NCBI GenBank assembly: GCA_017984755.1
Contig: JAGNYW010000016.1
Span: 1 to 58,319, forward strand
From: Methyloversatilis sp.
GTDB taxonomy: Bacteria; Pseudomonadota; Gammaproteobacteria; Burkholderiales; Rhodocyclaceae
Length of the DNA stretch: 58,319 nucleotides
Direction: 5' to 3'
A program made the translations under genes and the position numbers. The notes under the pieces are model-generated. The model saw nothing but the letters and a program-made list of their open reading frames with translations. It searched no databases and was not told the DNA's origin. The stretch's first letter is position 1. Every line of letters begins with the position of its first letter. This document shows, piece by piece, positions 23,768-36,509 of the stretch.

Positions 23768-24724
23768 TCAGTAGACCTCACGGAAACGCTTGCGCAGGTA
23801 GTAGCCAAGCAGGTTGAAGCACAGGGTGAGCAGCATCAGCATGAGGCCGGCGGCGAAGATCGTCTGGTAACCGATTGATCCATGTGGCAGATCTCCGAGA
23901 GCCACCTGCACGATGTAGGAGGTGATGGTCGCGCCCGGTTCTGTCGGATTAAGCGTGAGGTTGGGCTGCATGCCGGCCGCCACCGCGAGAATCATCGTTT
24001 CGCCGACGGCGCGCGAAATACCGAGAATGTAGGCTGACGCAATACCCGACGTCGCTGCCGGCACGACTGTGCGCAACGCAGTCTGCAGGCGGGTTGCCCC
24101 CATCGCGTAGGAACCCTCGCGCAAACTCATGGGCACGGCGCGCATCGCATCTTCGGACAGCGAACTCACATAGGGAATGATCATGATGCCCATCACCAGA
24201 CCTGCAGACAGCAGGCTGAAACCCGGCAATTCGGGATAGATCATCTGCAGGATCGGCGTCACGACGGTCAACGCGAAGTAGCCATACACGATGGTCGGCA
24301 CGCCACCGAGCAGTTCGAGGAAGGGCTTGGCAATCTCGCGCGTCTTGAACGACGCAAATTCCGAAAGATAGATAGCGATGATGGTGCCGAGCGGCAGCGC
24401 AACCACAAGCGCCACGAAAGAGCTGGTCAGCGTGCCGGAAAGCAGCACCATGATGCCGTAGTGTGCATCGTCGAAAAGCGGCGTCCATTGCGTATCGGTG
24501 AGGAAGTCCCATAGCGAGACGTGCTCGAACAGACTCAGCGACTCGCTGACCAGCACATAGACGATGGCGATCGTCGTAAGCACCGAAATAGATGCCGCTC
24601 CGAACAGAACGGACTCGATCAGCCTTTCCTTGACATGGCGGGATGCCCGCCTGCGCAGGCGATCACTGACCGCATCGGGCGCACTCGCTAGAGGTGCTGA
24701 CATGGGCGGGGCGTTGGCAGACAT
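23768..24724 (-). CDS. pstC: Phosphate ABC transporter permease PstC
   Basis: Partner permease of PstA. 318 residues: about 45 hydrophilic N-terminal residues, then six helices; EAA-like loop DAMRAVPMSLREGSYAMGATRLQTALRTVVP and ISRAVGETMILAVAAG are characteristic. ATG 24724 is used; ATG 24703 is also possible. A strong terminator lies between it and pstS, so it receives only read-through transcripts unless an unseen promoter exists. Confidence 0.96.
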   Translation of the reverse strand: MSANAPPMSAPLASAPDAVSDRLRRRASRHVKERLIESVLFGAASISVLTTIAIVYVLVSESLSLFEHVSLWDFLTDTQWTPLFDDAHYGIMVLLSGTLTSSFVALVVALPLGTIIAIYLSEFASFKTREIAKPFLELLGGVPTIVYGYFALTVVTPILQMIYPELPGFSLLSAGLVMGIMIIPYVSSLSEDAMRAVPMSLREGSYAMGATRLQTALRTVVPAATSGIASAYILGISRAVGETMILAVAAGMQPNLTLNPTEPGATITSYIVQVALGDLPHGSIGYQTIFAAGLMLMLLTLCFNLLGYYLRKRFREVY

Positions 24725-24774
24725 GATGGGGTGCTCATTCTATCGGCCGCAGACGGCTGCGGCGACCGGACAGC

Positions 24775-24800
24775 AAAAAGCCCCGGGGGTGGCCCGGGGC
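24775..24800 (-). terminator. Intercistronic rho-independent terminator between pstS and pstC
   Basis: On the minus strand GCCCCGGG, a 5-base loop, CCCGGGGC and then TTTTT: a textbook terminator. Placed after the first gene of the operon, it should allow much more PstS (binding protein) than membrane components to be made. Confidence 0.9.
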
Positions 24801-24815
24801 ATTCCTGCGCTTGCC

Positions 24816-25814
24816 TTATTCCTTCGGATCGCGCTTGAGCAGTTCCGACACAGTCACACCGACTTCGGCGACGCCGCCGAAAGCCGTACCGGTACGCTTC
24901 TTGTTGAAGTTGTCGAGTGCGTGCTTGTAATCAGCCTTGGTCAGCGGCACGTACTTGACTTCCTTCACCAGATCCTCGCTTTCGCTGAGGTAAAACTCGA
25001 CGAATTCCTTGATCTCCGGGCGGTTCATTTCAGCCGCATTCACGTAGATGAAGATCGGGCGCGACAGCGGCTGGTAGTCACCTGCAATCACGGCTTCGAG
25101 CGACGGCAGCACTGCCTTGCCGGTCTTCGGATTGACGATGGGCACCGCGTTCAGCTTGTCCTTGTTTTCCGCGTAGTAGGCGTAACCGAAGTAGCCGATC
25201 GCATTCACGTCTCGTGACACACCCTGCACCAGCACGTTGTCGTCTTCCGACGCGGTGAAATCGCCACGACTGGACTTGGACTTGCCGACGATGGCCTCGG
25301 TGAAGTAGTCAAAGGTACCCGAGTCGGCACCCGCACCGAACAGTTTGATCGGCGCATCCGGCCAGGCCGGATTCACCTGGTTCCACTTCGTGATCTTGCC
25401 CTGCGCAGCCGGTTCCCACATCTTCTTGAGTTCTTCGACGGTGGCCTGCTTCAGGAACGTGTTCTTCGGGTTCATCACGACGGTCAGTGCGTCAAAGGCA
25501 ACCGGCAGTTCGATGTACTTGATGCCTGCGGCCTTGCAGTCCGCCATTTCCTTCTCGAGGATGGGGCGCGAAGCGTCCTGGATTGCCGTTTCGCCACGGC
25601 AGAACTTCTTGAAACCGCCGCCGGTGCCGGAAATGCCGACCGTGACCTGAACCTTGCCCTTCTTGGCCTTCATGAATTCTTCTGCAACAGCCTCGGTCAC
25701 CGGAAATACGGTGCTGGAACCGTCAATCTTGATCAACGCCTGAGCGAGTGCGGAGCCGGATACAAACAGGGCGCCTACAGCGGCGGTCAGTGTGGCAATC
25801 TTGCGTACGTTCAT
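24816..25814 (-). CDS. pstS: Phosphate ABC transporter periplasmic binding protein
   Basis: Captures inorganic phosphate in the periplasm for PstCAB. 332 residues; signal peptide 1-24 (ending GSALAQA). The mature protein begins LIKIDGSSTVFPVTEAVAEEF with the phosphate-binding DGSSTVFP loop; GISGTGGGFKKFC and AGADSGTFDYF supply other ligands. It belongs to the longer PstS/SphX-like branch. ATG 25814 has GGAG seven bases upstream. A candidate Pho box lies about 50-70 bp upstream. Confidence 0.96.
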   Translation of the reverse strand: MNVRKIATLTAAVGALFVSGSALAQALIKIDGSSTVFPVTEAVAEEFMKAKKGKVQVTVGISGTGGGFKKFCRGETAIQDASRPILEKEMADCKAAGIKYIELPVAFDALTVVMNPKNTFLKQATVEELKKMWEPAAQGKITKWNQVNPAWPDAPIKLFGAGADSGTFDYFTEAIVGKSKSSRGDFTASEDDNVLVQGVSRDVNAIGYFGYAYYAENKDKLNAVPIVNPKTGKAVLPSLEAVIAGDYQPLSRPIFIYVNAAEMNRPEIKEFVEFYLSESEDLVKEVKYVPLTKADYKHALDNFNKKRTGTAFGGVAEVGVTVSELLKRDPKE

Positions 25815-25863
25815 CAGTAATCTCCGTAAGGTAGCGTCGTATTCGATGCAACGACCGCAGTCT

Positions 25864-25881
25864 ATGAAGACTTTGTTACAT
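25864..25881 (-). promoter_or_regulatory. Candidate Pho box upstream of pstS
   Basis: The minus strand reads ATGTAAC-AAAG-TCTTCAT, two 7-mers spaced like PhoB direct repeats (CTGTCAT, 4-bp AT-rich spacer). Matches are about 5 of 7 and 4 of 7, so this is suggestive only; the position before a pst operon is what supports it. Confidence 0.45.
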
Positions 25882-25919
25882 TCGTGTGAAGCTGAAACAT
25901 TTGAACAGCGGAAACAGAA

Positions 25920-27191
25920 TCACGTCGATTCCAACGCCTGGGCGAGGTCGGCCTCGATGTCGTCGATGTGCTCGATGCCGACCGACAGTCGCACCATGTC
26001 CTCAGAGACACCGGCACGCTTGAGTTCTCCAGGGGACAGCTGACGATGGGTGGTGGAGGCCGGGTGACAGGCAAGCGACTTCGCATCGCCGATATTCACC
26101 AGTCTGGTGACCAGCTTAAGCGCATCCTGGAAGCGCGCACCTGCTTCCCGCCCGCCCTTGACGCCGAAGGTCAGCAAACCAGATGCCTTGCCGCCGAAAT
26201 AGCGCTGCACCAGCGAGTGACCCGGGTGATTGGGCAGGCCGGCATAGTTAACCCATTCGACCTTGGGATGTGCATGCAGAAACTTCGCAACCGCCATTGC
26301 GTTTTCGCAATGGCGGTCCATGCGCAACGCCAGTGTTTCCAGTCCCTGCAGGATCAGAAAGCTGTTGAACGGCGAGATCGCCGCGCCCATGTTGCGCAGG
26401 GGTACGGTCCTGGCGCGCCCGATGAAAGCGGCCGCGCCCAGCGCCTCGGTGTACACGACACCGTGATAACTCACTTCGGGTTCGTTCAGGCGCCGGAACC
26501 GCGCCTTGTGTTCCGCCCAAGGAAAACGGCCGCCATCTACGATGATGCCGCCGATACTCGTACCGTGGCCCCCCATGTATTTGGTCAGCGAATGCACGAC
26601 GATGTCGGCGCCGTGCTCTATCGGGCGCGTCAGATATGGTGACGGAACGGTGTTGTCCACGATGAGCGGGACGCCGTGACGATGAGCCACCTCGGAAAAT
26701 GCAACGAAATCGACCACGTTTCCGAGCGGGTTGCCAATCGATTCGCAGAAGACAGCCTTTGTCCGGTCATCGACGAGCGCAGCGACAGCCTCCGGATCAC
26801 TCGCGTCGACGAACCGGACCTCGATGCCGAATTGCGGCAGCGTGTGCGCAAACAGGTTGTAGGTGCCGCCGTACAGGGCCGAGGTGGCGACGATGTTGTC
26901 ACCTGTCTCGGCGATGGTCATGATCGCGTAGGTGATGGCTGCCTGACCGGATGCCAGCGCCAGCGCGCCGACACCTCCCTCGAGTGCAGCGACACGCTGC
27001 TCCAGCACGTCGCTGGTCGGATTCATGATGCGCGTGTAGATGTTGCCCTGCACCTTGAGGTCGAACAGGTCTGCACCGTGCTGGGTGTCGTCGAAAGCGT
27101 AGCTGGTGGTCTGATAGATGGGCACCGCAACCGCCCTCGTCGTCCGTTCCGGCGCGTAACCCGCGTGAATGGCCAATGTATCGAAGCGCAT
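25920..27191 (-). CDS. metY: O-acetylhomoserine sulfhydrylase (aminocarboxypropyltransferase)
   Basis: PLP enzyme that makes homocysteine from O-acetylhomoserine and sulfide (direct sulfhydrylation route to methionine). 423 residues, the length of MetY; shorter MetB/MetC enzymes have about 380-400. PLP lysine is Lys204 in [11 protein letters not shown]; other family motifs are [29 protein letters not shown] and the C-terminal [15 protein letters not shown]. The start [12 protein letters not shown] at ATG 27191 has GGAT/CTCC-type sequence upstream and fits. It lies between glmM and pstS, its own transcription unit bounded by a strong terminator upstream. O-succinylhomoserine as substrate cannot be ruled out. 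Confidence 0.93.
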   Translation of the reverse strand: MRFDTLAIHAGYAPERTTRAVAVPIYQTTSYAFDDTQHGADLFDLKVQGNIYTRIMNPTSDVLEQRVAALEGGVGALALASGQAAITYAIMTIAETGDNIVATSALYGGTYNLFAHTLPQFGIEVRFVDASDPEAVAALVDDRTKAVFCESIGNPLGNVVDFVAFSEVAHRHGVPLIVDNTVPSPYLTRPIEHGADIVVHSLTKYMGGHGTSIGGIIVDGGRFPWAEHKARFRRLNEPEVSYHGVVYTEALGAAAFIGRARTVPLRNMGAAISPFNSFLILQGLETLALRMDRHCENAMAVAKFLHAHPKVEWVNYAGLPNHPGHSLVQRYFGGKASGLLTFGVKGGREAGARFQDALKLVTRLVNIGDAKSLACHPASTTHRQLSPGELKRAGVSEDMVRLSVGIEHIDDIEADLAQALEST

Positions 27192-27266
27192 GATGGAGAT
27201 CCTTCAGGTGTCTTGGCCCGCCAATCTACACGCAACCTCAGTTGCAGAGAATCACGCGAAGCAAAT

Positions 27267-27307
27267 GGAAAACGCCGCTCGCTGCGATGCAGCGAGCGGC
27301 GTTTTCC
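27267..27307 (-). terminator. Strong bidirectional-looking terminator after glmM
   Basis: A perfect 19-bp stem (27267-27285 with 27289-27307; arms start GGAAAACGCCGC) around a 3-base loop GAT. On the minus strand the 3' arm ends in GTTTTCC, giving a T-rich end. It closes the ftsH-folP-glmM unit and insulates metY. Confidence 0.88.
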
Positions 27308-27337
27308 TTGTCCGCCAGCAGCCGAAGGAAGGATCGG

Positions 27338-28693
27338 TCAGGCGGCCATTGCGGATTCCACGACCTGCGCAAGACGCTTGGCCAGACGCCCGACCTCCAC
27401 TGCGTCCTGTCCTTCGACCATGACCCGCAGGAGCGGCTCGGTACCGGATGGGCGCAGCAGAACACGTCCGCGCTGAGCCAGTTCGCTTTCCACTTCGATG
27501 CGGGTCTGGTCGATGATGGATGCGGATTTCCAGTCGAAACCGGGGCGCAGCTTCACATTGACCAGCTTCTGGGGATACAGCTTGAGGCCCGAACACGCCT
27601 GCTGCAGGTTCGCGCCCTGCCAGCGCAGTGCGGCGAGTACCTGAAGCGCAGCCACGATGCCATCGCCGGTCGTGTGACGATCAAGGTCGATGATGTGGCC
27701 CGAATTTTCACCGCCCAGACGCCAACCCTGCTGATGCAGGCTTTCCAGCACATAACGGTCACCCACCTTCGCTCGTGCCAGACCGACGCCCATTTCATTG
27801 AGTGCATGTTCAAGCGCGAGGTTGGTCATCAGGGTGCCGACGACACCGCTGAGCTTGCCCTCGCGCAAACGCTGGCCTGCAATGACATACAGCAACTCGT
27901 CACCGTCGTAGATGCGGCCCGACGAATCGCACATCATCAGGCGGTCGGCATCACCATCGAGCGCGATGCCGATGTCTGCCGCATGCTCAAGCACTGCTTC
28001 GGACAGCGACCTGGGCGCTGTGGCGCCAACGCCATCGTTGATGTTCATGCCGTTCGGACTGCAACCGACGCAAACGACTTCCGCACCGAGCTCGTGGAAC
28101 ACCTTGGGTGCGATCGAGTAAGCAGCCCCGTGCGCACAGTCGAGCGCGATCTTCAGACCACGCAGATCGAGTTCCTGCGGGAAGGTGCTCTTGCAGAATT
28201 CGATGTAGCGCCCGGGTGCATCCTCTATACGGCGCGCCTTGCCGAGGCGGGCGGATTCCATGCACCCCATCGGTTCATCGAGCAAGGCTTCGATCTGCAG
28301 TTCGACCTCGTCCGGCAGTTTGGTGCCACCAGCAGAGAAGAATTTGATCCCGTTGTCGTGGAATGGATTGTGCGAAGCACTGATCACGACCCCCGCCTGC
28401 AATCTCAGCGCGCGGGTCAGGTAGGCCACGGCCGGCGTCGGTACCACCTTTGCCAATACGGTATCGACGCCTGCCGCAGCAAAACCGGCTTCAAGTGCCG
28501 CCTCGAGCATATAGCCAGATACCCGCGTGTCCTTTCCGATCAGTACCGCCGGATGCTCACCCGCCGGAAGATGTTCGGTAGCCACCAGCACGCGGCCGGC
28601 TGCATAGCCCAGCCGCATGACAAACTCTGGAGTGATCGGCGCCTGACCGACCCGACCGCGCACCCCGTCCGTACCGAAATAACGCCTCGACAT
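27338..28693 (-). CDS. glmM: Phosphoglucosamine mutase
   Basis: Converts glucosamine 6-phosphate to glucosamine 1-phosphate for UDP-GlcNAc (peptidoglycan, LPS). 451 residues from ATG 28693 ([13 protein letters not shown]), which has GGAGAAGG upstream; the frame extends 75 codons further into folP without homology. Active-site phosphoserine Ser107 in SASHNP, metal loop DGDADR, sugar loop GGENSGH, phosphate loop RPSGTEP are all seen. Follows folP by 13 bp. Confidence 0.97.
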   Translation of the reverse strand: MSRRYFGTDGVRGRVGQAPITPEFVMRLGYAAGRVLVATEHLPAGEHPAVLIGKDTRVSGYMLEAALEAGFAAAGVDTVLAKVVPTPAVAYLTRALRLQAGVVISASHNPFHDNGIKFFSAGGTKLPDEVELQIEALLDEPMGCMESARLGKARRIEDAPGRYIEFCKSTFPQELDLRGLKIALDCAHGAAYSIAPKVFHELGAEVVCVGCSPNGMNINDGVGATAPRSLSEAVLEHAADIGIALDGDADRLMMCDSSGRIYDGDELLYVIAGQRLREGKLSGVVGTLMTNLALEHALNEMGVGLARAKVGDRYVLESLHQQGWRLGGENSGHIIDLDRHTTGDGIVAALQVLAALRWQGANLQQACSGLKLYPQKLVNVKLRPGFDWKSASIIDQTRIEVESELAQRGRVLLRPSGTEPLLRVMVEGQDAVEVGRLAKRLAQVVESAMAA

Positions 28694-28706
28694 TCGTTCC
28701 TTCTCC

Positions 28707-29552
28707 TCAAATCCTATTCGGAAAAACACCCGCAACCTGCCATACCGCAAGCGCATCGCGCGTCGCCGCAACGTCGTGTACGCGCACCATGCGCGCGCCC
28801 CGCGCCACCGACGCCAGCGCAGCCGCGACACTGGCCGCCACACGATCGGTGACCGGACGTCCGGTGAGCCGCCCGAGTACGGACTTGCGTGACAGACCCA
28901 CCAGCAGTGGGTAACCATGAACCGCCAGCCCTGGCAAGCCCTTTATCAGCATCAGGTTGTGTTCCGAAGTCTTGCCAAAGCCAAATCCCGGATCGAGCAT
29001 GATGCGTTTGCGATCGATTCCCGAATCCTGCGCGATGCACGCTCTCTGCAGAAGGAAATCAGTCACTTCCTCGCATACATCGGCATAGAAAGGCGAAACC
29101 TGCATGGTTTGCGGCGTGCCCTGCATGTGCATGATGCAGACTGCGGCATCCGAGGCGGCAACGGAATCGACGGCGCCCGGCGCGCGCAGGCCGTTGATGT
29201 CATTCACCATCGCAGCGCCCGCCGCCAGTGCTTCACGCATGACTTCCGGCTTCCAGGTATCGATCGACAACGGTACGTCCAGACCTGAAAGCGCCCTGAT
29301 TATCGGGATCACCCGGCTCAATTCTTCATCGGACGAGACGGGGTCCGAGCCCGGACGGGTCGATTCGCCGCCGATATCGAGGACATCAGCGCCATCGGCG
29401 ATGAACTGCCGTGCCTGCTCCAGGGCACGCCCGATATCGAGAGCAACACCGTCCCCGGAAAAGGAATCGGGCGTTGCATTGATGATGCCCATGATCAGCG
29501 GGCGGTCGAGCGGCAGGCGGTAGGGCCCGCAATGCAGGGTGTTTTCGTTCAT
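28707..29552 (-). CDS. folP: Dihydropteroate synthase
   Basis: Joins p-aminobenzoate to the pterin pyrophosphate made by FolK; target of sulfonamides. 281 residues, TIM barrel. Motifs: [15 protein letters not shown] at residues ~21-35, [22 protein letters not shown] and GLSRKSVLG. Nothing suggests a resistance variant. Between ftsH and glmM as in many proteobacteria, but with a terminator-like hairpin upstream. Confidence 0.97.
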   Translation of the reverse strand: MNENTLHCGPYRLPLDRPLIMGIINATPDSFSGDGVALDIGRALEQARQFIADGADVLDIGGESTRPGSDPVSSDEELSRVIPIIRALSGLDVPLSIDTWKPEVMREALAAGAAMVNDINGLRAPGAVDSVAASDAAVCIMHMQGTPQTMQVSPFYADVCEEVTDFLLQRACIAQDSGIDRKRIMLDPGFGFGKTSEHNLMLIKGLPGLAVHGYPLLVGLSRKSVLGRLTGRPVTDRVAASVAAALASVARGARMVRVHDVAATRDALAVWQVAGVFPNRI

Positions 29553-29566
29553 GGCACTCGCAAATG

Positions 29567-29591
29567 AAAACCGGAGGCATCAGCCTCCGGT
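29567..29591 (-). terminator. Rho-independent terminator between ftsH and folP
   Basis: On the minus strand ACCGGAGGC, loop TGAT, GCCTCCGGT followed by TTTCATTT. The 9-bp stem is perfect. It should end most ftsH transcripts, leaving folP-glmM to read-through or a local promoter that I could not identify. Confidence 0.85.
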
Positions 29592-29616
29592 CAGGGTCGT
29601 ACGGCTCAGCTACCGT

Positions 29617-31503
<1,887 letters not shown>

Positions 31504-31602
31504 GGCGGTTCCTCTGTATCTCTAAGGCCGGTAGGCCGGATCAATGCAACAACAGACAGACCAGGCAGCAACTCGTACGTTCCGGAGAGCGGGCAAGATA
31601 AT

Positions 31603-32235
31603 TCACGCCGTCGGTTCGCCGATCCTGCCACGGCCTAGAAGATACACCTCTGCACTGCGGTCGCGCGAACTGTCAGGTTTTCGCACCGCAACAGTTGTAA
31701 AGAGTTGCTCCATGTCGCGCCGCAAGCTTTCGAAACCGGTGCCCTGAAAAACCTTCACCACCATGTCCCCGCCCGGCTTCAGATATTCGCGGGAGAAATC
31801 GAACGCCAATTCAAGCAGATGGGTGGAGCGTGCCTGATCTGTCACACCTATGCCTGTCATGTTGGGGGCCATGTCTGACAATACAAGATCGACAGGACGA
31901 CCTGCCAGAATGGATGCAAGCTCCAGCAACACTGCTTGTTCCCGGAAATCGCCCTGAATGAACTGCACGCCCGGGATCGGTTCCATCGGAAGCAGGTCGA
32001 GTGCGATGACCCGCCCGCCCGGAGACGTCTTCTTCGATGCCACCTGCGACCAGCCACCGGGTGTGCTGCCAAGGTCCACCACTACCTTGCCGGGTGCAAG
32101 CAGACGGTCGCGCTCATCGATCTGCAGCAGCTTGAAGGCCGCCCGTGACCGGTACCCCTGCGCCTGTGCCTGCTTTACATAGGGGTCGTTGATGTGATCG
32201 TGTACCCATTGGCGGCTGGTTTTGTTCTTTGCCAT
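31603..32235 (-). CDS. rlmE: 23S rRNA (uridine-2552-2'-O)-methyltransferase
   Basis: Methylates U2552 in the ribosomal A-loop during late 50S assembly; heat-shock gene (ftsJ/rrmJ) in E. coli. 210 residues. The catalytic tetrad is intact: Lys35, Asp121, Lys161, Glu196; the SAM-binding loop reads [11 protein letters not shown] (AAPGG is more common). Precedes ftsH and is divergent from yhbY with 34 bp between starts. Confidence 0.97.
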   Translation of the reverse strand: MAKNKTSRQWVHDHINDPYVKQAQAQGYRSRAAFKLLQIDERDRLLAPGKVVVDLGSTPGGWSQVASKKTSPGGRVIALDLLPMEPIPGVQFIQGDFREQAVLLELASILAGRPVDLVLSDMAPNMTGIGVTDQARSTHLLELAFDFSREYLKPGGDMVVKVFQGTGFESLRRDMEQLFTTVAVRKPDSSRDRSAEVYLLGRGRIGEPTA

Positions 32236-32269
32236 GACTTAGACTTGCGCGCCTTTCAGGAATAACGAC

Positions 32270-32716
32270 ATGCTGACTCTTTCGCCCGACGAACGCCGTG
32301 CCCTGCGGGCACAAGCCCACCCGCTCAAACCGGTGGTGATGATTGCGCAGAACGGGCTGACCGACGCAGTCCTGAAGGAGATCGAACTCGCACTGAAATC
32401 ACACGAGCTGATAAAGGTGCGGGTATTCGACGCCGAACGCGAACAACGCGACGAGTGGCTCAATGCCGCCTGCGAGGCGCTCGACGCAGCGCCGATACAG
32501 CGCATCGGCAACATACTGGTGCTGTACCGCCCGAATCCAGAGCTGCATCTGCCTGCGCCCGCGGTCAAACCGGTGCGCAAGGCCGCAGCGAGCGTCGATC
32601 GGGCCGGCTTCGAAAAACCGGTGCCCACGCGCAGCAGGCCGACCAAGCCTGTCGCCGGCCGACGCGGCATCGCACGCAATGCAAAGCCCAGCGCCTTCAA
32701 GTCTCGCGGGCGATAA
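32270..32716 (+). CDS. yhbY: YhbY/CRM-domain RNA-binding protein
   Basis: Associates with pre-50S ribosomes in E. coli. 148 residues: CRM domain at ~1-97 with the GxxG-type loop in VVMIAQNGLTDAVLKEIELALKSHELIKV, then a basic Arg/Lys/Pro-rich tail of ~50 residues, longer than in E. coli YhbY (97 aa) but usual in betaproteobacteria. Divergent from rlmE and convergent with greA. Confidence 0.93.
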   Translation: MLTLSPDERRALRAQAHPLKPVVMIAQNGLTDAVLKEIELALKSHELIKVRVFDAEREQRDEWLNAACEALDAAPIQRIGNILVLYRPNPELHLPAPAVKPVRKAAASVDRAGFEKPVPTRSRPTKPVAGRRGIARNAKPSAFKSRGR

Positions 32717-32740
32717 GCTTCTTCAGGTTCGCGCTGCGCG

Positions 32741-33214
32741 TCAGATATAGCGCACGTCCACGATCTCGTATTCGCGAATGCCGCCCGGTGCCTGCACTTC
32801 CGCCATGTCGCCCGCATACTTGCCGATCAAGGCACGCGCGATCGGTGAATTGACCGAAATCATGCCTGCCTTCAGATCGGCCTCGTCGTCGCCGACGATC
32901 TGGTAGCTGACCTGCTTGCCTGCCTCGACATCTTCGAGATCGACGGTTGCACCGAACACCACGCGTCCTTCCGCATCGAGCTGCTTCGGATCGATGACCA
33001 GCGCGTTGGCCAGCTTGCCTTCGATTTCCTGGATGCGCCCTTCGACGAAACCCTGACGTTCCTTCGCCGCGTCATATTCGGCATTTTCCGAAAGGTCACC
33101 GTGTGAACGCGCCTCGGCAATGGCGGCGATCACGCTCGGGCGGTCAACGGTCTTCAGGCGATGCAGCTCCTGCTTGAGCTTTTCGGCGCCGGCAACGGTA
33201 AGAGGTACGCTCAT
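32741..33214 (-). CDS. greA: Transcription elongation factor GreA
   Basis: Enters the RNA polymerase secondary channel and stimulates cleavage of backtracked RNA. 157 residues: N-terminal coiled coil with the acidic tip [20 protein letters not shown] (catalytic Asp and Glu) and FKBP-like C-terminal domain. Start ATG 33214 ([13 protein letters not shown]) is 1 bp after the carB stop; the open frame upstream lies in carB. Last gene of carA-carB-greA. Confidence 0.97.
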   Translation of the reverse strand: MSVPLTVAGAEKLKQELHRLKTVDRPSVIAAIAEARSHGDLSENAEYDAAKERQGFVEGRIQEIEGKLANALVIDPKQLDAEGRVVFGATVDLEDVEAGKQVSYQIVGDDEADLKAGMISVNSPIARALIGKYAGDMAEVQAPGGIREYEIVDVRYI

Positions 33215-33215
33215 G

Positions 33216-36200
33216 TCAGTCCATCTGCGCATGCAGATCCTGCAGCGCGTAAGTTTCAAGTTCTGAAATGCGCATGCCCGCACACGCGGCACGCGCCCCT
33301 TCAACGGTGGTGAACAGGGTCACCCTGCTCGCAAGCGCACTGGTCCGTATGGAGCGCGAGTCATTGATTGCGCTGCGTTTTTCATCAACCGTATTGACGA
33401 TGAACGCAATCTCGTCGTTCTTGATCATGTCTACAATATGCGGCCGGCCCTCATTGACTTTGTTGACCGCGGCCACCGGAAGCCCGGCCGCTGCGATGGA
33501 GGCGGCCGTTCCGCGCGTCGCGACAAGCGTGAAGCCCAGTTCATGCAGTTCGCGCGCCACTTCGATCGCCTTCGGTTTGTCGGAAGGACGGACCGAAATG
33601 AACGCCCGACCGCTTTTGGGCAGTTTTACACCGGCGGCGAGCTGACTTTTTACGAACGCTTCGCCGAAAGTCTTCCCCACCCCCATCACTTCGCCGGTCG
33701 ACTTCATTTCAGGCCCGAGGATGGTATCGACGCCCGGAAACTTCACGAACGGAAATACCGCTTCCTTGACCGAGAAGTATGGCGGCACGACTTCACGTGT
33801 CACGCCCTGATCAACCAGCGAGCGGCCGGCCATGCAACGGGCGGCGATCTTGGCCAGCGGCATGCCGCAGGCCTTGGATACGAAGGGTACCGTACGCGAC
33901 GCACGCGGATTCACTTCGAGCACATAGACGGTATCGCCTGCCGCACCACGCTGTATCGCGAACTGTACGTTCATCAATCCGACCACATTCAAGGCACGTG
34001 CCATGGCTTCGGTCTGACGGCGCAGCTCATCGCACAGTTCGGTGGTCAGCGAGAACGGCGGCAGCGAACAGGCCGAGTCGCCGGAATGCACGCCCGCCTG
34101 TTCGATATGCTCCATGATGCCGCCGATGATGACCTGCCTGCCGTCCGAGAAGGCATCGACATCCACTTCGGTCGCGTCGTTGAGGAAACGGTCGAGCAGC
34201 ACCGGTGAATCGTTGCTGACCTTCACGGCCTCCCGCATGTAGCGTTCCAGATCGCTTTGCTGATGCACGATTTCCATTGCGCGACCGCCCAGCACATAGC
34301 TCGGGCGTACCACCAGCGGGTAGCCGATTTCGGCTGCGAGACGCACGGCTTGATCCTCCGCACGCGCCGTGCGGTTGGGCGGCTGCTTGAGACCGAGCTC
34401 ATGCAGCAGCTTCTGGAAGCGCTCGCGGTCTTCGGCCGCATCGATCATGTCGGGGCTGGTGCCGATGATGGGCACACCGTTGGCTTCGAGGTCACGCGCC
34501 AGCTTCAGCGGCGTCTGCCCGCCGAACTGCACGATGACGCCGACCGGCTTTTCGATGGCGACGATTTCCAGCACGTCTTCCAGCGTCAGCGGTTCGAAGT
34601 ACAGGCGGTCCGAGGTGTCGTAGTCGGTCGATACCGTTTCCGGATTGCAATTGACCATGATGGTTTCGAAACCGTCCTCGCGCAGGGCGAGCGCTGCATG
34701 TACGCAGCAGTAATCGAATTCGATACCCTGGCCGATGCGGTTCGGACCGCCGCCGAGCACCATGATCTTCCGCGCCGACGTGGGATTCGCTTCGCACTCT
34801 TCCTCATAGGTCGAGTACATATAGGCCGTGTCTGTCGAAAACTCGGCTGCGCAGGTATCCACTCGCTTGAAGACCGGACGCACGCCAAGTGCCTGCCGAT
34901 GCAGGCGCAGCGCGGTCTCGTCGCACTGAAAAAGCTTGCACAACCGACGATCTGCAAACCCCTTGCGCTTCAGATCACGCATCGTGGCGGCATCCACGCT
35001 CTTCAGGCTGCGCCCGAAGTATGCGCGCTCGGTGAGGATGATGTCTTCGATCTGCGCCAGAAACCATGGATCGATCTTGGTCAGCTGGAACACGTCGTCC
35101 AGGCTCATGCCATTGCGGAAAGCCTGTCCGACGTACCAGATGCGGTTTGGTCCGGGCAGCGCGAGTTCGCGCTCCATCTCGTCCTGGTCCGCTTCGATTT
35201 CGTCGAAGCCGTAAACGCCCACTTCAAGTCCGCGCAGCGCCTTCTGCATCGACTCCTGGAAACTGCGGCCGATTGCCATCACTTCGCCGACCGACTTCAT
35301 CTGCGTGGTCAGACGATCGTTGGCCTGGGGAAATTTTTCGAACGCGAAGCGCGGAATCTTGGTGACAACGTAGTCGATCGAAGGCTCGAACGACGCAGGC
35401 GTAGCACCGCCGGTGATGTCGTTCTGCAGTTCGTCGAGCGTGTAGCCGACCGCCAGCTTCGCTGCGATCTTGGCGATCGGAAAACCGGTCGCCTTCGACG
35501 CCAGCGCCGACGAGCGCGACACACGTGGGTTCATTTCGATGACGATCATTCGACCGTCATCCGGATTGATCGAAAACTGCACGTTCGATCCGCCGGTATC
35601 GACACCGATCTCCCGCAGCACGGCGATCGAAGCGTTACGCATGATCTGGTATTCGCGATCTGTCAGCGTCTGCGCAGGCGCAACGGTGATCGAATCACCG
35701 GTGTGGACGCCCATCGGATCCAGGTTTTCGATCGAACACACGATGATGCAGTTGTCGGCGCTGTCGCGCACGACCTCCATCTCGAATTCCTTCCATCCGA
35801 GCAGCGATTCTTCGATCAGCAACTCGTTGGTCGGTGATGCTTCCAGACCGCGCTTGCAGATCTCGACGAATTCTTCGTGGTTGTATGCAATGCCGCCGCC
35901 GCTGCCGCCCATCGTGAAGGAGGGGCGGATGATGGCCGGGAAACCGATGCTGGCCTGAACCTGCAGTGCCTCCTCGATCGAGTGGGCGATGCCGGACCGT
36001 GCCGAACCCAGCCCGATCCTGGTCATGGCACGCTTGAACTTTTCGCGGTCTTCGGCCTTGTCGATCGCTTCCTGCTTCGCGCCGATCAGTTCGACACCGA
36101 ACTTGTCGAGCACGCCATGGCGCGCCAGATCAAGCGCGCAATTCAGCGCAGTCTGACCGCCCATCGTGGGCAGCAGCGCATCGGGCCGCTCCTTCTCGAT

Positions 36201-36431
36201 GATCTTCTCGACCATCTGCCAGGTGATTGGCTCGATGTAGGTCACGTCGGCCATGCCCGGGTCGGTCATGATCGTGGCCGGGTTCGAATTCACCAGCACG
36301 ACGCGGTACCCCTCTTCGCGCAGTGCCTTGCAGGCCTGCGCACCCGAGTAGTCGAACTCGCAGGCCTGACCGATCACGATCGGACCGGCGCCTATGATGA
36401 GAATGCTGTGTATGTCTGAGCGTTTTGGCAT
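33216..36431 (-). CDS. carB: Carbamoyl-phosphate synthase large subunit
   Basis: Makes carbamoyl phosphate from bicarbonate, two ATP and ammonia delivered by CarA, for arginine and pyrimidine synthesis. 1071 residues, full length: two homologous ATP-grasp halves (N-terminal [30 protein letters not shown]; second half [22 protein letters not shown]), the oligomerisation region between, and the C-terminal regulatory domain from about residue 935 ([26 protein letters not shown]). Start ATG 36431. Between carA (78 bp upstream) and greA. Confidence 0.98.
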   Translation of the reverse strand: MPKRSDIHSILIIGAGPIVIGQACEFDYSGAQACKALREEGYRVVLVNSNPATIMTDPGMADVTYIEPITWQMVEKIIEKERPDALLPTMGGQTALNCALDLARHGVLDKFGVELIGAKQEAIDKAEDREKFKRAMTRIGLGSARSGIAHSIEEALQVQASIGFPAIIRPSFTMGGSGGGIAYNHEEFVEICKRGLEASPTNELLIEESLLGWKEFEMEVVRDSADNCIIVCSIENLDPMGVHTGDSITVAPAQTLTDREYQIMRNASIAVLREIGVDTGGSNVQFSINPDDGRMIVIEMNPRVSRSSALASKATGFPIAKIAAKLAVGYTLDELQNDITGGATPASFEPSIDYVVTKIPRFAFEKFPQANDRLTTQMKSVGEVMAIGRSFQESMQKALRGLEVGVYGFDEIEADQDEMERELALPGPNRIWYVGQAFRNGMSLDDVFQLTKIDPWFLAQIEDIILTERAYFGRSLKSVDAATMRDLKRKGFADRRLCKLFQCDETALRLHRQALGVRPVFKRVDTCAAEFSTDTAYMYSTYEEECEANPTSARKIMVLGGGPNRIGQGIEFDYCCVHAALALREDGFETIMVNCNPETVSTDYDTSDRLYFEPLTLEDVLEIVAIEKPVGVIVQFGGQTPLKLARDLEANGVPIIGTSPDMIDAAEDRERFQKLLHELGLKQPPNRTARAEDQAVRLAAEIGYPLVVRPSYVLGGRAMEIVHQQSDLERYMREAVKVSNDSPVLLDRFLNDATEVDVDAFSDGRQVIIGGIMEHIEQAGVHSGDSACSLPPFSLTTELCDELRRQTEAMARALNVVGLMNVQFAIQRGAAGDTVYVLEVNPRASRTVPFVSKACGMPLAKIAARCMAGRSLVDQGVTREVVPPYFSVKEAVFPFVKFPGVDTILGPEMKSTGEVMGVGKTFGEAFVKSQLAAGVKLPKSGRAFISVRPSDKPKAIEVARELHELGFTLVATRGTAASIAAAGLPVAAVNKVNEGRPHIVDMIKNDEIAFIVNTVDEKRSAINDSRSIRTSALASRVTLFTTVEGARAACAGMRISELETYALQDLHAQMD

Positions 36432-36472
36432 AGTCGGGGGCGAGAAGAAAGGAATACACGCAGGAACGTGAG

Positions 36473-36502
36473 GGCAGGCCGATCATCGATCGGCGGATGC
36501 CC
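36473..36502. other. Hairpin in the carA-carB intergenic gap
   Basis: GCCGATC-ATC-GATCGGC (36478-36494) is perfect, with an outer GGGCA/TGCCC pairing (36473-36477, 36498-36502). No T-run follows, so it more likely affects mRNA stability or processing than termination. Confidence 0.45.
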
Positions 36503-36509
36503 GGCGCTT

